Positions 1 through 7,801 of a DNA stretch of 62,195 bases are shown piece after piece. The position numbers were made by a program, and so were the translations under genes. A model generated the notes under the pieces. It saw only the letters and a list, made by a program, of their open reading frames with translations. It did not search any database and was not told the origin of the DNA. This stretch comes from Accumulibacter sp031732795. Its GTDB lineage: Bacteria > Pseudomonadota > Gammaproteobacteria > Burkholderiales > Rhodocyclaceae. Location of the stretch: NCBI GenBank assembly GCA_031732795.1, contig JAVMKC010000104.1:1-62195 (forward strand), written 5' to 3'. How positions within the stretch are numbered: position 1 is the stretch's first letter; each line of letters opens with the position of its first letter.

Positions 1-49
1 GCTCCCCACGATCCCCGCCATCCCGGCAACCGTGTAGGGGAGTGAATGA

Positions 50-220
50 TTACAAACCTGATGTAACGACAACAAAAATGATGCGGGTAACTATTTCTGG
101 GTTTTGACCATGCCGACCAATTACCATAGCGATTGCCCAGCCTAGAACAGCAATGATGCCGAAGCCAATCATAATGTTTTTGGTAGTTCTAGCGTGTGTT
201 GGATGCGGCCTGACTTCCAT
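50..220 (-). CDS. small membrane protein, integron cassette gene
   Basis: A 56-residue protein. One clear membrane segment (about residues 16-36) is followed by a second hydrophobic stretch near the C-terminus (about 43-55). I place the start at the ATG 9 bases after the cassette boundary (core site at 229-235); a longer frame would begin inside the attC site and is not credible. No good Shine-Dalgarno sequence is visible, so translation from the cassette junction or leaderless initiation is possible. The family is not recognised. Its own attC would lie to the left of the window. It is the most distal cassette seen in the array. Confidence 0.55.
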   Translation of the reverse strand: MEVRPHPTHARTTKNIMIGFGIIAVLGWAIAMVIGRHGQNPEIVTRIIFVVVTSGL

Positions 221-228
221 GTCAAAAA

Positions 229-294
229 CCCTAACGTAGAAGTGAGCGGCCTGCGCGGCTTTTTGCGCAGGTCCGCTCGACTGCCGGGTTGGGC
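229..294 (-). repeat. attC site 1 (66 bp)
   Basis: Read on the minus strand, it runs from R'' GCCCAAC (288-294) to R' GTTAGGG (229-235). The arms pair (GCGGACCTGCGC with GCGCAGGCCGC) around a short A-rich loop. It lies downstream of the gene ending at 373, as expected for that cassette's recombination site. Confidence 0.8.
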
Positions 295-372
295 CGCGGC
301 TCGGAAGAGAGACTGGTGCGACCAAAAGTCGGCGTTGGTGGAACGGTGCTAACCACGACCGATAAGCTCCTG

Positions 373-654
373 CTACTTCCCTGTGTATGGATCTTTGGTG
401 CCTTCCTTGCCGGTATATGGATTCACATTGCCTTTGGCTGACCAGTTGTCGCTCTTCGAATTGTTCGGGTCTTTTGCGTGTGATGGTGCGACATATGTTC
501 CATCCTTCTTCGTGTAGCCCTTGATGCTGTGGCTGCCACTTCCGGAGCTATGACTGCTGCTTGAGTGACTACCGCCGGAATGACCGCCACCTTTTGCAAA
601 AGCTGGCGTGCATGCAAGGGCGGCTATCGAAAGAACAATGACAGAGGTTTTCAT
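373..654 (-). CDS. small exported Gly/Ser/His-rich protein, cassette gene
   Basis: A 93-residue precursor. Residues 1-20 form a typical signal peptide with an AFA cleavage site. A Gly/Ser/His-rich stretch (about 22-42) follows, then a conserved-looking tail containing GYTKKDGTYV, NNWSAKGNVNPYTG-like and GTKDPYTGK motifs. Short exported proteins with this tail are common in proteobacterial genomes; their function is unknown. The start is fixed by an AAGGAG sequence 6-7 bases upstream, and the longer frame reading in from the attC is rejected. The gene is flanked by attC1 on its 3' side and the 314-bp cassette on its 5' side. Confidence 0.75.
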   Translation of the reverse strand: MKTSVIVLSIAALACTPAFAKGGGHSGGSHSSSSHSSGSGSHSIKGYTKKDGTYVAPSHAKDPNNSKSDNWSAKGNVNPYTGKEGTKDPYTGK

Positions 655-690
655 GGATTTCTCCTTTTGGTAAGACTGGATGAATGTGTG

Positions 691-785
691 GCCCAACGTA
701 GAGCTAACCGGCCGGCGGAGGCCGAAGGCCGGAGCGAACCTGCAAGCGTAGCTTGCAGGCGGTCCGGTTGAGCGCCGGGTTGGGC
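691..785 (-). repeat. attC site 2 (95 bp, of the 314-bp cassette)
   Basis: R'' GCCCAAC lies at 779-785 and R' GTTGGGC at 691-697. The inner arms include CCTGCAAGC/GCTTGCAGG and CCGGCC-rich stems. It is identical in length to attC8 and attC13. Confidence 0.85.
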
Positions 786-1004
786 CACGGGACGTAAAAC
801 GCTCGCGCTGGCTGCGCGACGAACGGAAGCGGTCTCCGGCAAGGCGTCCCTGCCCGGCACGCGAGGCCGCCGGCACGAAAGCCCGCGCGGCCGCCGGTAA
901 ACGACGACCGCCCACCACGCCGCCGCGCCGGACCGCGTGCCGCCGAAGCAACACGGCTGGCGGCCGCGAAGAGAACGAATGCTCAAGCGCTTTCCTCCCG
1001 AAAG
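691..1004 (-). mobile_element. 314-bp ORF-less gene cassette, copy 1
   Basis: This unit occurs three times in the array (also 4752-5065 and 7802-8115) with the same length and only one or two base differences. Its leading end (R' GTTGGGC, 1005-1011) is complementary to its own R'' (GCCCAAC, 779-785), so it has real cassette boundaries. Frames are open through it because it is very GC-rich, but they begin at TTG or GTG and read straight through the attC. I see no convincing coding sequence. It could carry a promoter, a small RNA or simply be non-coding. Confidence 0.8.
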
Positions 1005-1133
1005 GCCCAACGTTCGAGGTAACCTGCCCGCGGAGGCAGGTGCTGTAAGCCCGGACTGAGACGATAGTACTGCTGGCTCAGGCCGGGCTTACAGCGCCTG
1101 CCGTCGCGGGTCAGGTTGACCGAGGGGTTAGGC
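1005..1133 (-). repeat. attC site 3 (129 bp)
   Basis: R'' GCCTAAC lies at 1127-1133, immediately after the stop codon of the gene ending at 1135, and R' GTTGGGC at 1005-1011. It belongs to the 129-bp family with long GC-rich inner arms (GTAAGCCCGG-type). Confidence 0.9.
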
Positions 1134-1134
1134 A

Positions 1135-2370
1135 TCACTTCTGCCGTGGCGCGGAAGCGGCAGCACTCGTCGGAGCCTCCACCTTCACCTGCGTCCGAAG
1201 AGTTGGCAAACCTTCGACAGTCACCGCCAAGTTGTAGGTTCCGACGACTACATCGAAGGCTGCGGGCGGTTTCCCGACCAACTCTTTGGCGTGCCCCTCT
1301 GCATCGGTTAGGCGCACAACTGCTGGCTCGACCGTAATCGACCGGAATGACGGCTGTTCCGGTTGAAGGTGCCAGTCAACCTCAAGTCGCTTGCCAACCC
1401 ATGTCGCAGCCGCACCTTCTTGTTTCGGGCTAAGCAGTACGAGCCTCTGATCCGGCCAGACCGCGCGTTTGAGGGTGACTATGCTAGTCACCGAGAATGC
1501 AGTAATAAACGCCGTTGCTATTGGCAATCCCAGCTTTATCCACTTGCTTTCTTCCTTCTTGCTGCTGTCTGAACCTGTGAAGAAGTCGCCAGTATCTACG
1601 GCCTTCACTTGTTTCAGTTTGAGCGTGCTTGGCCATGCGTCTATCAGGGGATCAACCTTCTCCGGTGGTATGGACGTTCTGATGCGAAGCTTCTTGTGGT
1701 CGGTTGGGGAGCCAATGCCTACGGTTGTGCTCCGCGCGCGCAATTGCACACTCACTTCCCCAAAAGTGGATGCTCGTCGATTGAGGTACTCGAGGAGCGA
1801 CGGAATGGTGAAGAAGGGTGTAAGTCTTTCAATGTCACCATCGAACGACTTTACGAAAGCGTTCTCGAGATAAGGGTTGGGACCGATCGCTCTCGCGATT
1901 GCTTCCACACCGACTCCGAAGTCCTTGGGATTCCATTGTCCGACTTCGAATTCAATCGAGCTCTTCCGATACTTGTAGGGGTGCGGCTTGCTTGGAGTCA
2001 GTGTGCAGGTTTTTCGAAGCTCATCGAGAGCGCTGGCTGCGGGATCGTCAGGATTTTCGTCTAGTCGAATTCTGAGATAGTGGTGCTGATGATGAAGAAC
2101 CGACTGTCTGACTTTTCCAGCGAACTGAGTAACTACAGTCTCCTCAATGTCTGCCCAATCTCGTGTAACTAAAGCGACAGCCTGCTCGCTGCTGTAGACG
2201 ATCGTGCGCCGTGTCGTCGCGGAAGGGCGCATCCAAACTTCAATCCGTACCTTTGCCGCATCATTTGAGAGCCGGCTTATTTGAGCGAAATATTCGAGGA
2301 ACCATTCCAGAGTTATCCCGTCCTCGACGTCGTACCAATACTCGTTTTCAACAGGAGTTTGGGAGGGCAT
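1135..2370 (-). CDS. membrane-anchored protein of unknown function, cassette gene
   Basis: A 411-residue protein, long for a cassette product. Residues 1 to about 280 are soluble and mixed alpha/beta. One hydrophobic segment at about 283-305 (GLPIATAFITAFSVTSIVTL) is the only predicted membrane span. After it comes a domain of about 100 residues that looks beta-rich (PEGA/Ig-like character, inferred). There is no signal peptide, so the long N-terminal part is probably cytoplasmic and the C-terminal part periplasmic. The stop codon is 2 bases from the attC core. The family is not recognised. Confidence 0.75.
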   Translation of the reverse strand: MPSQTPVENEYWYDVEDGITLEWFLEYFAQISRLSNDAAKVRIEVWMRPSATTRRTIVYSSEQAVALVTRDWADIEETVVTQFAGKVRQSVLHHQHHYLRIRLDENPDDPAASALDELRKTCTLTPSKPHPYKYRKSSIEFEVGQWNPKDFGVGVEAIARAIGPNPYLENAFVKSFDGDIERLTPFFTIPSLLEYLNRRASTFGEVSVQLRARSTTVGIGSPTDHKKLRIRTSIPPEKVDPLIDAWPSTLKLKQVKAVDTGDFFTGSDSSKKEESKWIKLGLPIATAFITAFSVTSIVTLKRAVWPDQRLVLLSPKQEGAAATWVGKRLEVDWHLQPEQPSFRSITVEPAVVRLTDAEGHAKELVGKPPAAFDVVVGTYNLAVTVEGLPTLRTQVKVEAPTSAAASAPRQK

Positions 2371-2421
2371 TGCGCGATCCAGAGGAGGTTGGTGACCCGC
2401 TTGGGGTGGCTGCGGTGTGAT

Positions 2422-2550
2422 GCCTAACGCAGAGTTAAGCGGCGCGCAGCGGCAGGTGGCGTAAGGCCGGGCTGCGACAATAGTACGAAGTGCCGTGGCC
2501 CGGCCTTACGACGCCTGCCGTTGCGAGTCCGCTTCAACGACCTGTTAGGC
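2422..2550 (-). repeat. attC site 4 (129 bp)
   Basis: R'' GCCTAAC lies at 2544-2550 and R' GTTAGGC at 2422-2428. The stop codon of the adjoining gene (TAA) is part of R''. Confidence 0.9.
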
Positions 2551-2799
2551 GTCGCGTTTTGGAATGGCCTCGAGCGCAACCCTGTTTGTGCCTCCGGGGA
2601 CAAGCCGATTGGGCGCCGTTACGTGCAGCCTATAGTGCGGCGGCAAAGTTGCTGCCCGTCGAAGCAGGCTGGCCGCCCACTGCCAAGGGGCGCGTTCGAG
2701 CCGGTCGCTTGCTGCCCGCGAGAGACGGACGGACTGGGTCGAGCGCAGTTCTGCGAGGAGCGCCGACTTCGACGGTGGGTAAGGCTTCTGGCTGGTCAT
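2545..2799 (-). CDS. short unknown protein, cassette gene
   Basis: An 84-residue frame starting at an ATG with GGAG 9 bases upstream and ending at a TAA supplied by the attC R'' core, a common arrangement in cassettes. The protein is basic with no signal peptide or membrane span. A longer frame starts at GTG 2895 but lacks a ribosome binding site. The 149 bases between this start and the next attC (2800-2948) hold no other supported gene. The family is not recognised; it is a weak gene call. Confidence 0.45.
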   Translation of the reverse strand: MTSQKPYPPSKSALLAELRSTQSVRLSRAASDRLERAPWQWAASLLRRAATLPPHYRLHVTAPNRLVPGGTNRVALEAIPKRDA

Positions 2800-2948
2800 A
2801 GGTGAACTCCAAAGGTCACCGAGCCAGACTGCCATGCTTGGCGCGAGCCTGTCAACCTGCTGTTCGTTTCGACCGTCGGATCGAGAGAAGCGCACCGCGC
2901 TCGCCAGTGGTTCCGCGGGTTATCTACTGCTGCGCTCGTTGATGCGAC

Positions 2949-3077
2949 GCCTAACGTTGGAGCTAAGCCGTGTGCTACGGCAGGCAGCGTAAGCCCGGGC
3001 TGAGACAATGTGCAGCGTACCTCAGCCCGGGCTTACGCTGCCTGCCGTAGCGCGTCGGCTTGAGTGACTGGTTAGGC
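2949..3077 (-). repeat. attC site 5 (129 bp)
   Basis: R'' GCCTAAC lies at 3071-3077 and R' GTTAGGC at 2949-2955. The inner arms GTAAGCCCGGGCTGAG and CTCAGCCCGGGCTTAC are perfect complements. Confidence 0.92.
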
Positions 3078-3461
3078 ACCACCCGCCGCCCTATGCTTTG
3101 TCTCGGCGCCCATGGTGACGAAGAGCATGCGACTTGGCTGTGACACCTTTGCTGTGTGCCACATGCCACGTGGGACAACTACCGCACCACGGCCAACAAT
3201 TCGGGTGACTTCAGTTCCCTCTGGTCTCTCAAGGTGGAACTCGATGTCTCCGCTCAGGACGTACACGAACTCTTCGGCGAGTGGATGCATTTCCCAGTTG
3301 GCCCAGTCCTCAGTGCACTCGAACTCAGTGATGAGCCACCCGCGCCCAAATTTTTCCATTTCACTCTCTGGTAGTGACCAGAAGGCCTCCCCGCCAGGGA
3401 TGATGCGGGCATTGCCGTTTTGCTCAAGATAGACAAAGTCCGAATCGGGCTTGAATGACAT
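3072..3461 (-). CDS. cupin-domain protein, cassette gene
   Basis: A 129-residue single-domain cupin. The conserved barrel runs from about residue 58 to 115, with an HPLAEEFVYVLSGDIEFHL motif 1 (first His plus Glu), GRGAVVVPRGMWH as motif 2 with its closing His, and Gly/Pro turns at the usual places. Such small cupins bind a divalent metal and serve as dioxygenases, isomerases or sensors; the substrate cannot be told from the sequence. The stop codon (TAA) lies in the attC R'' core. The start ATG is preceded by GGAAG. It is cytoplasmic. Confidence 0.8.
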   Translation of the reverse strand: MSFKPDSDFVYLEQNGNARIIPGGEAFWSLPESEMEKFGRGWLITEFECTEDWANWEMHPLAEEFVYVLSGDIEFHLERPEGTEVTRIVGRGAVVVPRGMWHTAKVSQPSRMLFVTMGAETKHRAAGGA

Positions 3462-3497
3462 GGCTTCCGGCGTCGCTGAGGTGGCGTACTTTGTGGT

Positions 3498-3626
3498 GCT
3501 TAACGTTGGAGCTAAGCCGCGCGCGGAGGCGGGCGGCGTAAGCCCGGGCTGGGATGATGGACGAAGGCCCTCAGCCCGGGCTTACGGCGCCTGCCGTAGC
3601 GCGTCGGCTTGAGCGACTGGTTAGCG
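3498..3626 (-). repeat. attC site 6 (129 bp)
   Basis: R'' CGCTAAC lies at 3620-3626 and R' GTTAAGC at 3498-3504. The core sites deviate slightly from the rest of the family; the inner arms are of the same GTAAGCCCGGGCTG type. Confidence 0.88.
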
Positions 3627-3712
3627 AAGTAATCGGGCCGGGCCGCAAATCGTCCCGAAGAAACAAGTCTTTCACCGGCATATTGCGCGTCATGGTAAAA
3701 ATTTACACATAT

Positions 3713-4120
3713 CTAAATCAATTGGTTGAGATGTGTTTCTTGAGAGGCCTCACTGGCTTGAGGTGAGGTCACAGCATAGAGCAGCGCGCAAACAAGTGCG
3801 GCTACGACAACCACAACATACTCCTTGTCGTACGAGAACAATGCACCGCCCCAGAACTTGAGTGCCAGTAGACTTGCATAGAGCGCGGAGATTGCCAGCA
3901 AAAGGGCGACAATTAGTCGCGAATGCTCTGCGCTTCCCTTGAATGCCGCGAAGGCGCACCAGAGGCTCACTCCACCTGCCAACAAATTTGTCATGAACTT
4001 CACGTTGAGATCTATGCGGCCGTCGAATATGGCCTGAACGCCGCCGGCGAAGCCGCCCAATATGAGTGATACGCCGCCTATCAGAATGGCGATTGATGTC
4101 AGTCGATGAAGTAGTCGCAT
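3713..4120 (-). CDS. four-helix membrane protein, cassette gene
   Basis: A 135-residue protein with four hydrophobic segments (about 8-30, 44-62, 68-92 and 98-118) and a short polar C-terminus. No motif identifies a function. The start ATG has no clear Shine-Dalgarno sequence. The 3' untranslated part between the stop and attC6 (3627-3712) is AT-richer than the surroundings and shows nothing recognisable. Confidence 0.65.
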   Translation of the reverse strand: MRLLHRLTSIAILIGGVSLILGGFAGGVQAIFDGRIDLNVKFMTNLLAGGVSLWCAFAAFKGSAEHSRLIVALLLAISALYASLLALKFWGGALFSYDKEYVVVVVAALVCALLYAVTSPQASEASQETHLNQLI

Positions 4121-4166
4121 TTTGATGGATGGCTGGATGGCCAGGAGGGCCGAAGTGTGAAGTGAG

Positions 4167-4238
4167 GCCTAACGTTGAAGCTCACCGGACGACGGACAGC
4201 GAAGCTGGCCGACGGTCCGGTGGAGCGGATTGTTGGGC
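4167..4238 (-). repeat. attC site 7 (72 bp)
   Basis: R'' GCCCAAC lies at 4232-4238 and R' GTTAGGC at 4167-4173. It is a short attC with CCGGAC/GTCCGG arms. Confidence 0.8.
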
Positions 4239-4245
4239 GTCGGTG

Positions 4246-4725
4246 TCACTTGCTTGCCATACAATAGGAAAACCCGCTCATAGAGAGCCCAACACACGTT
4301 GCATAGCCGGCAGCTGCGAGCATTAGCAGCCAAGCAAGGACGGTTGTGATTGTGAACAACGGTGGTTTGGGCTGAAGGTAGGCCTCCCAACTGAGCTCAG
4401 GCACCCCCAGTTCGGTTTCGCATTTAGCGAGAAAGCCCGACATTTGCATGACGCGAATGTGTGTTGCGAGTGTGATAAAACCGCTGAGCGCTATAAAGGC
4501 CGGCGGAATCCACCAAGCGATGACTAAAGCCTCTTTAGGAAGTTTCAGACAGATTGCCGCCTTGTCCGTTACGGAGAACGCTTGTGTCAGAACCCAGGCG
4601 AAAACCGCAGAGCTCGCAATTAATGACGATCGAAAGAGATTCTCGATTCTTGCAAGAAGAACTGCGACCTCGGCTCTGATCTGCTTGTAGCTTTCGATGC
4701 CAAAACTATGCTTGGATTCATCCAT
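4246..4725 (-). CDS. membrane protein of unknown function, cassette gene
   Basis: A 159-residue protein. The first 30 residues form an amphipathic, coiled-coil-like helix, followed by three hydrophobic segments (about 33-55, 68-88 and 122-148). A GGAGG ribosome binding site lies 7 bases before the ATG. The stop is 7 bases from the attC R'' core. The cassette boundary cores (GCCCAAC and GTTGGGC) are perfectly complementary. No family is recognised. Confidence 0.7.
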   Translation of the reverse strand: MDESKHSFGIESYKQIRAEVAVLLARIENLFRSSLIASSAVFAWVLTQAFSVTDKAAICLKLPKEALVIAWWIPPAFIALSGFITLATHIRVMQMSGFLAKCETELGVPELSWEAYLQPKPPLFTITTVLAWLLMLAAAGYATCVGLSMSGFSYCMASK

Positions 4726-4751
4726 TGGCTGCCTCCGTCGATATTAATGAA

Positions 4752-4846
4752 GCCCAACGTAGAGCTAACCGGCCGGCGGAGGCCGAAGGCCGGAGCGAAC
4801 CTGCAAGCGTAGCTTGCAGGCGGTCCGGTTGAGCGCCGGGTTGGGC
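4752..4846 (-). repeat. attC site 8 (95 bp, of the 314-bp cassette)
   Basis: Same as attC2: R'' at 4840-4846, R' at 4752-4758. Confidence 0.85.
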
Positions 4847-5065
4847 CACGGGACGTAAAACGCTCGCGCTGGCTGCGCGACGAACGGAAGCGGTCTCCGG
4901 CAAGGCGTCCCTGCCCGGCACGCGAGGCCGCCGGCACGAAAGCCCGCGCGGCCGCCGGTAAACGACGACCGCCCACCACGCCGCCGCGCCGGACCGCGTG
5001 CCGCCGAAGCAACACGGCTGGCGGCCACGAAGAGAACGAATGCTCAAGCGCTTTCCTCCCGAAAG
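4752..5065 (-). mobile_element. 314-bp ORF-less gene cassette, copy 2
   Basis: Same unit as at 691-1004, differing by one base near position 5027 (A instead of G). That change creates a GTG and an 87-codon frame absent from the other two copies, which argues against coding. Boundary cores are GCCCAAC/GTTGGGC at both ends. Confidence 0.8.
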
Positions 5066-5194
5066 GCCCAACGTTGGAGCTAAGCCGCGTGCGGAGGCAG
5101 GCGGCGTAAGCCCGGGCTGCGATGATGCTCCGCGTACCGCAGCCCGGGCTTACGACGCCTGCCGTAGCGCGTCGGCTTGAGCGACTGGTTAGGC
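5066..5194 (-). repeat. attC site 9 (129 bp)
   Basis: R'' GCCTAAC lies at 5188-5194 and R' GTTGGGC at 5066-5072. The inner arms GTAAGCCCGGGCTGCG and CGCAGCCCGGGCTTAC pair. Confidence 0.92.
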
Positions 5195-5968
5195 CTCAGT
5201 CACAGTAGGTTGGCGCGTTCTGACTCTCTGACAGCCGATGAGCGCAAGTGCAAGCGAAAGCAATGTCAGCGATGAGGGGGCAGAAACCAATGCGGGTGTG
5301 CCTACGAGAAGATCGTCTATCGCTACTCCCTCGTCTAGCCAAAGAGCCCCTGCTGGTGCGACAAGCGATACAGAAGAGAACGGCTGGTCAGCACTAATCA
5401 CTCCCCAGAAGTGAACTGCGCCCGATGCGATGTTGACTGGATTCATGCCGGGGAGCGCATCTAGTACTTGGCTCGCACCCAGCCCCGCGAGCACCACTTG
5501 AAGTGATCCACCAGGATCCGGTAGTCCAAAGAAGTCAGAGAAATCAACTCCGTAGAATCCGATTGCCTGAACTGGTGTGTCGAAGGTCAGAGTGAATAGC
5601 GTTCGCGGCGTATTGGCTAGCACAAAGCTCTGAAGATAGCCGGCTCCGGAAATGGGAAAGAGTCCGCCAGGGTGATTGCCTGTTGCGAACGTTGCCGGTC
5701 CAGAAAGCGTGGCCGTTGACCCCAGGGGTAGGAATGTCAACGGCGCAGCACTGGCTTCAAACCCCTGGATACCGGTTGCAGGAGCCAGCTGATTCAGGAA
5801 ACTTGCGCGCGCCGCGTCCGCGTTTGGATGGACAAGGAGGGGCAGAGGATCTACAGGATTGCTATCCAAGCCAAAGAACACTATCGGTGCAGAGAAGGCT
5901 GGACAACAAAGCGCAGCTACAGATAAGACACCGAGCGTCTTGCGAAAAGCGAGGCCGAGAGCAAGCAT
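5189..5968 (-). CDS. exported PEP-CTERM-like protein, cassette gene
   Basis: A 259-residue precursor. A signal peptide occupies about residues 1-26 (hydrophobic core, then AFSA). A beta-rich body follows, and then a C-terminal signature resembling PEP-CTERM sorting signals: SAPSSLTLLSLALALIG followed by CQRVRTR (small polar residues, hydrophobic helix, basic tail). In that family the tail is cut by an exosortase and the protein goes to the cell surface or exopolysaccharide matrix. The motif is degenerate (SAPSS rather than VPEPS). The start is chosen at the ATG just after GGAGGAG; an ATG 15 bases upstream and longer frames are possible. The stop TAA lies in the attC core. Confidence 0.65.
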   Translation of the reverse strand: MLALGLAFRKTLGVLSVAALCCPAFSAPIVFFGLDSNPVDPLPLLVHPNADAARASFLNQLAPATGIQGFEASAAPLTFLPLGSTATLSGPATFATGNHPGGLFPISGAGYLQSFVLANTPRTLFTLTFDTPVQAIGFYGVDFSDFFGLPDPGGSLQVVLAGLGASQVLDALPGMNPVNIASGAVHFWGVISADQPFSSVSLVAPAGALWLDEGVAIDDLLVGTPALVSAPSSLTLLSLALALIGCQRVRTRQPTVTEA

Positions 5969-6071
5969 GACTCCTCCGCGCATGGTTTCTAGTTGAGGGC
6001 ATTCAGCATAGTCTGCTTTCGCCATCGGCGCAAGAACATGACGGAACAAGCGCTGCGCCTGCCTCTCTGAG

Positions 6072-6200
6072 GCCTAACGTTGGAGCTAAGCCGCAAGCGG
6101 AGGCGTGCGGCGTAAGCCTGGTACGCGATGATGCCTCAAGGCCAGCGTGCCAGGCTTGCGCTGCATGCCGTAGCGCGTCGGCTTGAGCGACGTGTTAGGC
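6072..6200 (-). repeat. attC site 10 (129 bp)
   Basis: R'' GCCTAAC lies at 6194-6200 and R' GTTAGGC at 6072-6078. The outer arms are as in the rest of the family; the inner stem is a variant (GTAAGCCTGG and CCAGGCTTGC). Confidence 0.9.
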
Positions 6201-6227
6201 CGCATTCGGCTGCCGACGCATGGGAGC

Positions 6228-6656
6228 CTATTGCCTGCCCCAACCAGGGATTGCGGCCGCCTGCTTGACCCAAGATGCAATTTGCGTCTCGTCGAGGGTT
6301 GTGGCGGTGACGTTGACCCACCGCGCCTCCTTGGCTGTGCCACCACCCGGCGCGGGTTGCAGGGCGGTGCCCTTGAAGAAGGTGAGCTTTACGTAGCTGC
6401 TGAAGACGTGAAAGCTGGCGAACCAGCCTTGACCTTTGATGCCGTACATGGCGGAGTTCCAGCGGACTCCTTTGCTGACCTGCGGTGCGTGCTGGACGAT
6501 GAGTTCGTCGAGGCGCCTGGCGACGGTCTGCTTCCAGCCCGGGATGGCGGAAATGTAGGCCTCAACAGCGGCATCGCCGTCGGACTTGGCGACCTGCGGG
6601 TTGTCGCCGGCAAGGAGCTTGACGGTGCTTCGAGGACCGACGGTCATGCGATTCAT
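6228..6656 (-). CDS. DUF1801-family protein, cassette gene
   Basis: A 142-residue protein of the DUF1801 (YdhG-like) type. The recognisable pattern is AVEAYISAIPGWKQ, a central VRWNSAMYGIKGQGWFASF and an SSYVKLTFFKG strand. The family is widespread in soil bacteria and common in cassettes; its biochemical role is unknown. The start ATG lies only a few bases after the cassette junction (GTTAGGCCGC-ATG), so the leader is nearly absent. An in-frame ATG three codons later is an alternative. Confidence 0.75.
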   Translation of the reverse strand: MNRMTVGPRSTVKLLAGDNPQVAKSDGDAAVEAYISAIPGWKQTVARRLDELIVQHAPQVSKGVRWNSAMYGIKGQGWFASFHVFSSYVKLTFFKGTALQPAPGGGTAKEARWVNVTATTLDETQIASWVKQAAAIPGWGRQ

Positions 6657-6659
6657 GCG

Positions 6660-6788
6660 GCCTAACGTTCGAGCTAAGCTGCCCGCGGAGGCAGGCACTG
6701 TAAGCCCGGGCTGAGATGATGCACAGTGTGCCTCAGCCCGGGCTTACAGTGCCTGCCGTAGCGGGTCAGCTTGAGCGAGGGGTTAGGC
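6660..6788 (-). repeat. attC site 11 (129 bp)
   Basis: R'' GCCTAAC lies at 6782-6788 and R' GTTAGGC at 6660-6666. The inner arms GTAAGCCCGGGCTGAG and CTCAGCCCGGGCTTAC are perfect. Confidence 0.92.
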
Positions 6789-6810
6789 CGCATTCGCGTT
6801 GGAAGCACGT

Positions 6811-7128
6811 TCAATCGGCTTCATCGTCTGGCAGCACTTGCTCGTAGACGACGAATCCGAACTCGTCATGGACGGCACGCTCAAAGGCATTCACCAAGTA
6901 GTCGGCGGCGCCATTTAGGTTCTCTGGACTCAATGTGCCGGCGCGCTCAAGGCTGACCTCGGTCCAGCCAGCCCTCTCAACCCAGCCTTTGACTGCGCTC
7001 CAGTCATGTTCGGAGTTTTGGGCCTGTCGGAGCAGAGCAAGCATGGCGTGTCGATCTCCAGGCTGATACGGCCCCACGCAATCTGCTGTTGCAGCCGCTG
7101 TCGCGGTGAATGCGTGGACTTCGTACAT
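6811..7128 (-). CDS. small acidic protein of unknown function, cassette gene
   Basis: A 105-residue soluble protein with an acidic C-terminus (LPDDEAD). It lacks a signal peptide or membrane span. It is rich in Ala, Glu and aromatic residues; the family is not recognised. The ATG has only a poor ribosome binding site. Gene position, orientation and spacing to attC11 fit a cassette gene. Confidence 0.6.
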   Translation of the reverse strand: MYEVHAFTATAAATADCVGPYQPGDRHAMLALLRQAQNSEHDWSAVKGWVERAGWTEVSLERAGTLSPENLNGAADYLVNAFERAVHDEFGFVVYEQVLPDDEAD

Positions 7129-7175
7129 GCAGGGGTTTGACCTTCATGGGCAGGTTAGGAAGGCTGTCGTATGCG

Positions 7176-7301
7176 GCCTAACGTTGGAGCTAAGTTGCGA
7201 CCGGCGGCGTGTGGCCTGGGCCGCGAGGCCGATGATAGCCAACACGGCATCGCGGCCCAGGCCGCGCGCCGCTGGACGTCAACTTGAGCGACTGGTTAGG
7301 C
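7176..7301 (-). repeat. attC site 12 (126 bp)
   Basis: R'' GCCTAAC lies at 7295-7301 and R' GTTAGGC at 7176-7182. The inner stem differs from the 129-bp family (GGCCTGGGCCGCGA and TCGCGGCCCAGGCC). Confidence 0.88.
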
Positions 7302-7781
7302 CGCACCTTGCGCTATGCGCTGAAAGTTGGTGACGAGGTACTTCTCCCATTGCGGCTTGCAGTACTCCTCCGTCTCGCCCGACAGCTTGCTTTTCCGCTT
7401 TCCGTTGAACCATATGGAGCGCAGTCCAATGTTCTTGCCAGTCTTGTTCTTGACGGCCTCGCGGTCGAATTCTTCGGACGTCATCAGCCACGTCAGACCA
7501 AGCCGCTCTGAGTAGAAGACAAACCAGTAGTCGGCTCGGACCTGGTCGTGCGGGATGGCTGAGTACAGCGCGGCGTCTCCGTCCTTGACCGTGCTCGATC
7601 GCGCCTTGATCTGTACCAGCGCGATGCTTCCGTCCTTCCGGCGTACGATGGCATCGACGGCGTGGTCGTCCACGAGGGGAACGTAGACATCCATGCCCTC
7701 CTTGAGCATGAGTCCAATGACCCAGTACTCGATCCGCTTGCCGAATCCGGCGCTGTGGCGAAACGTCTTGGCGGTGGACAT
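7296..7781 (-). CDS. PD-(D/E)XK nuclease-like protein, cassette gene
   Basis: A 161-residue soluble protein. The pattern VDAIVRRKDGSIALVQIKAR (about residues 42-61) has the spacing of a PD-(D/E)XK core, with Asp followed by a strand ending QIK, so Gln replaces the second acidic residue. The N-terminal helix before it and the strand VRADYWFVFYS after it also fit that fold. The family includes restriction and repair nucleases and many uncharacterised proteins; a DNA-related or defence role is only an inference. Ribosome binding site GGAAG precedes the ATG. The stop TAA is in the attC R'' core. Confidence 0.6.
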   Translation of the reverse strand: MSTAKTFRHSAGFGKRIEYWVIGLMLKEGMDVYVPLVDDHAVDAIVRRKDGSIALVQIKARSSTVKDGDAALYSAIPHDQVRADYWFVFYSERLGLTWLMTSEEFDREAVKNKTGKNIGLRSIWFNGKRKSKLSGETEEYCKPQWEKYLVTNFQRIAQGAA

Positions 7782-7801
7782 GCTGCGGGGCTTCCTGTGC
7801 G

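Noticed and set aside
651..1010. Frames through the 314-bp cassette (also at 4718-5071 and 7804-8121)
   Set aside because: They start at TTG or GTG, run through the attC into the next cassette, and one exists in only one copy.
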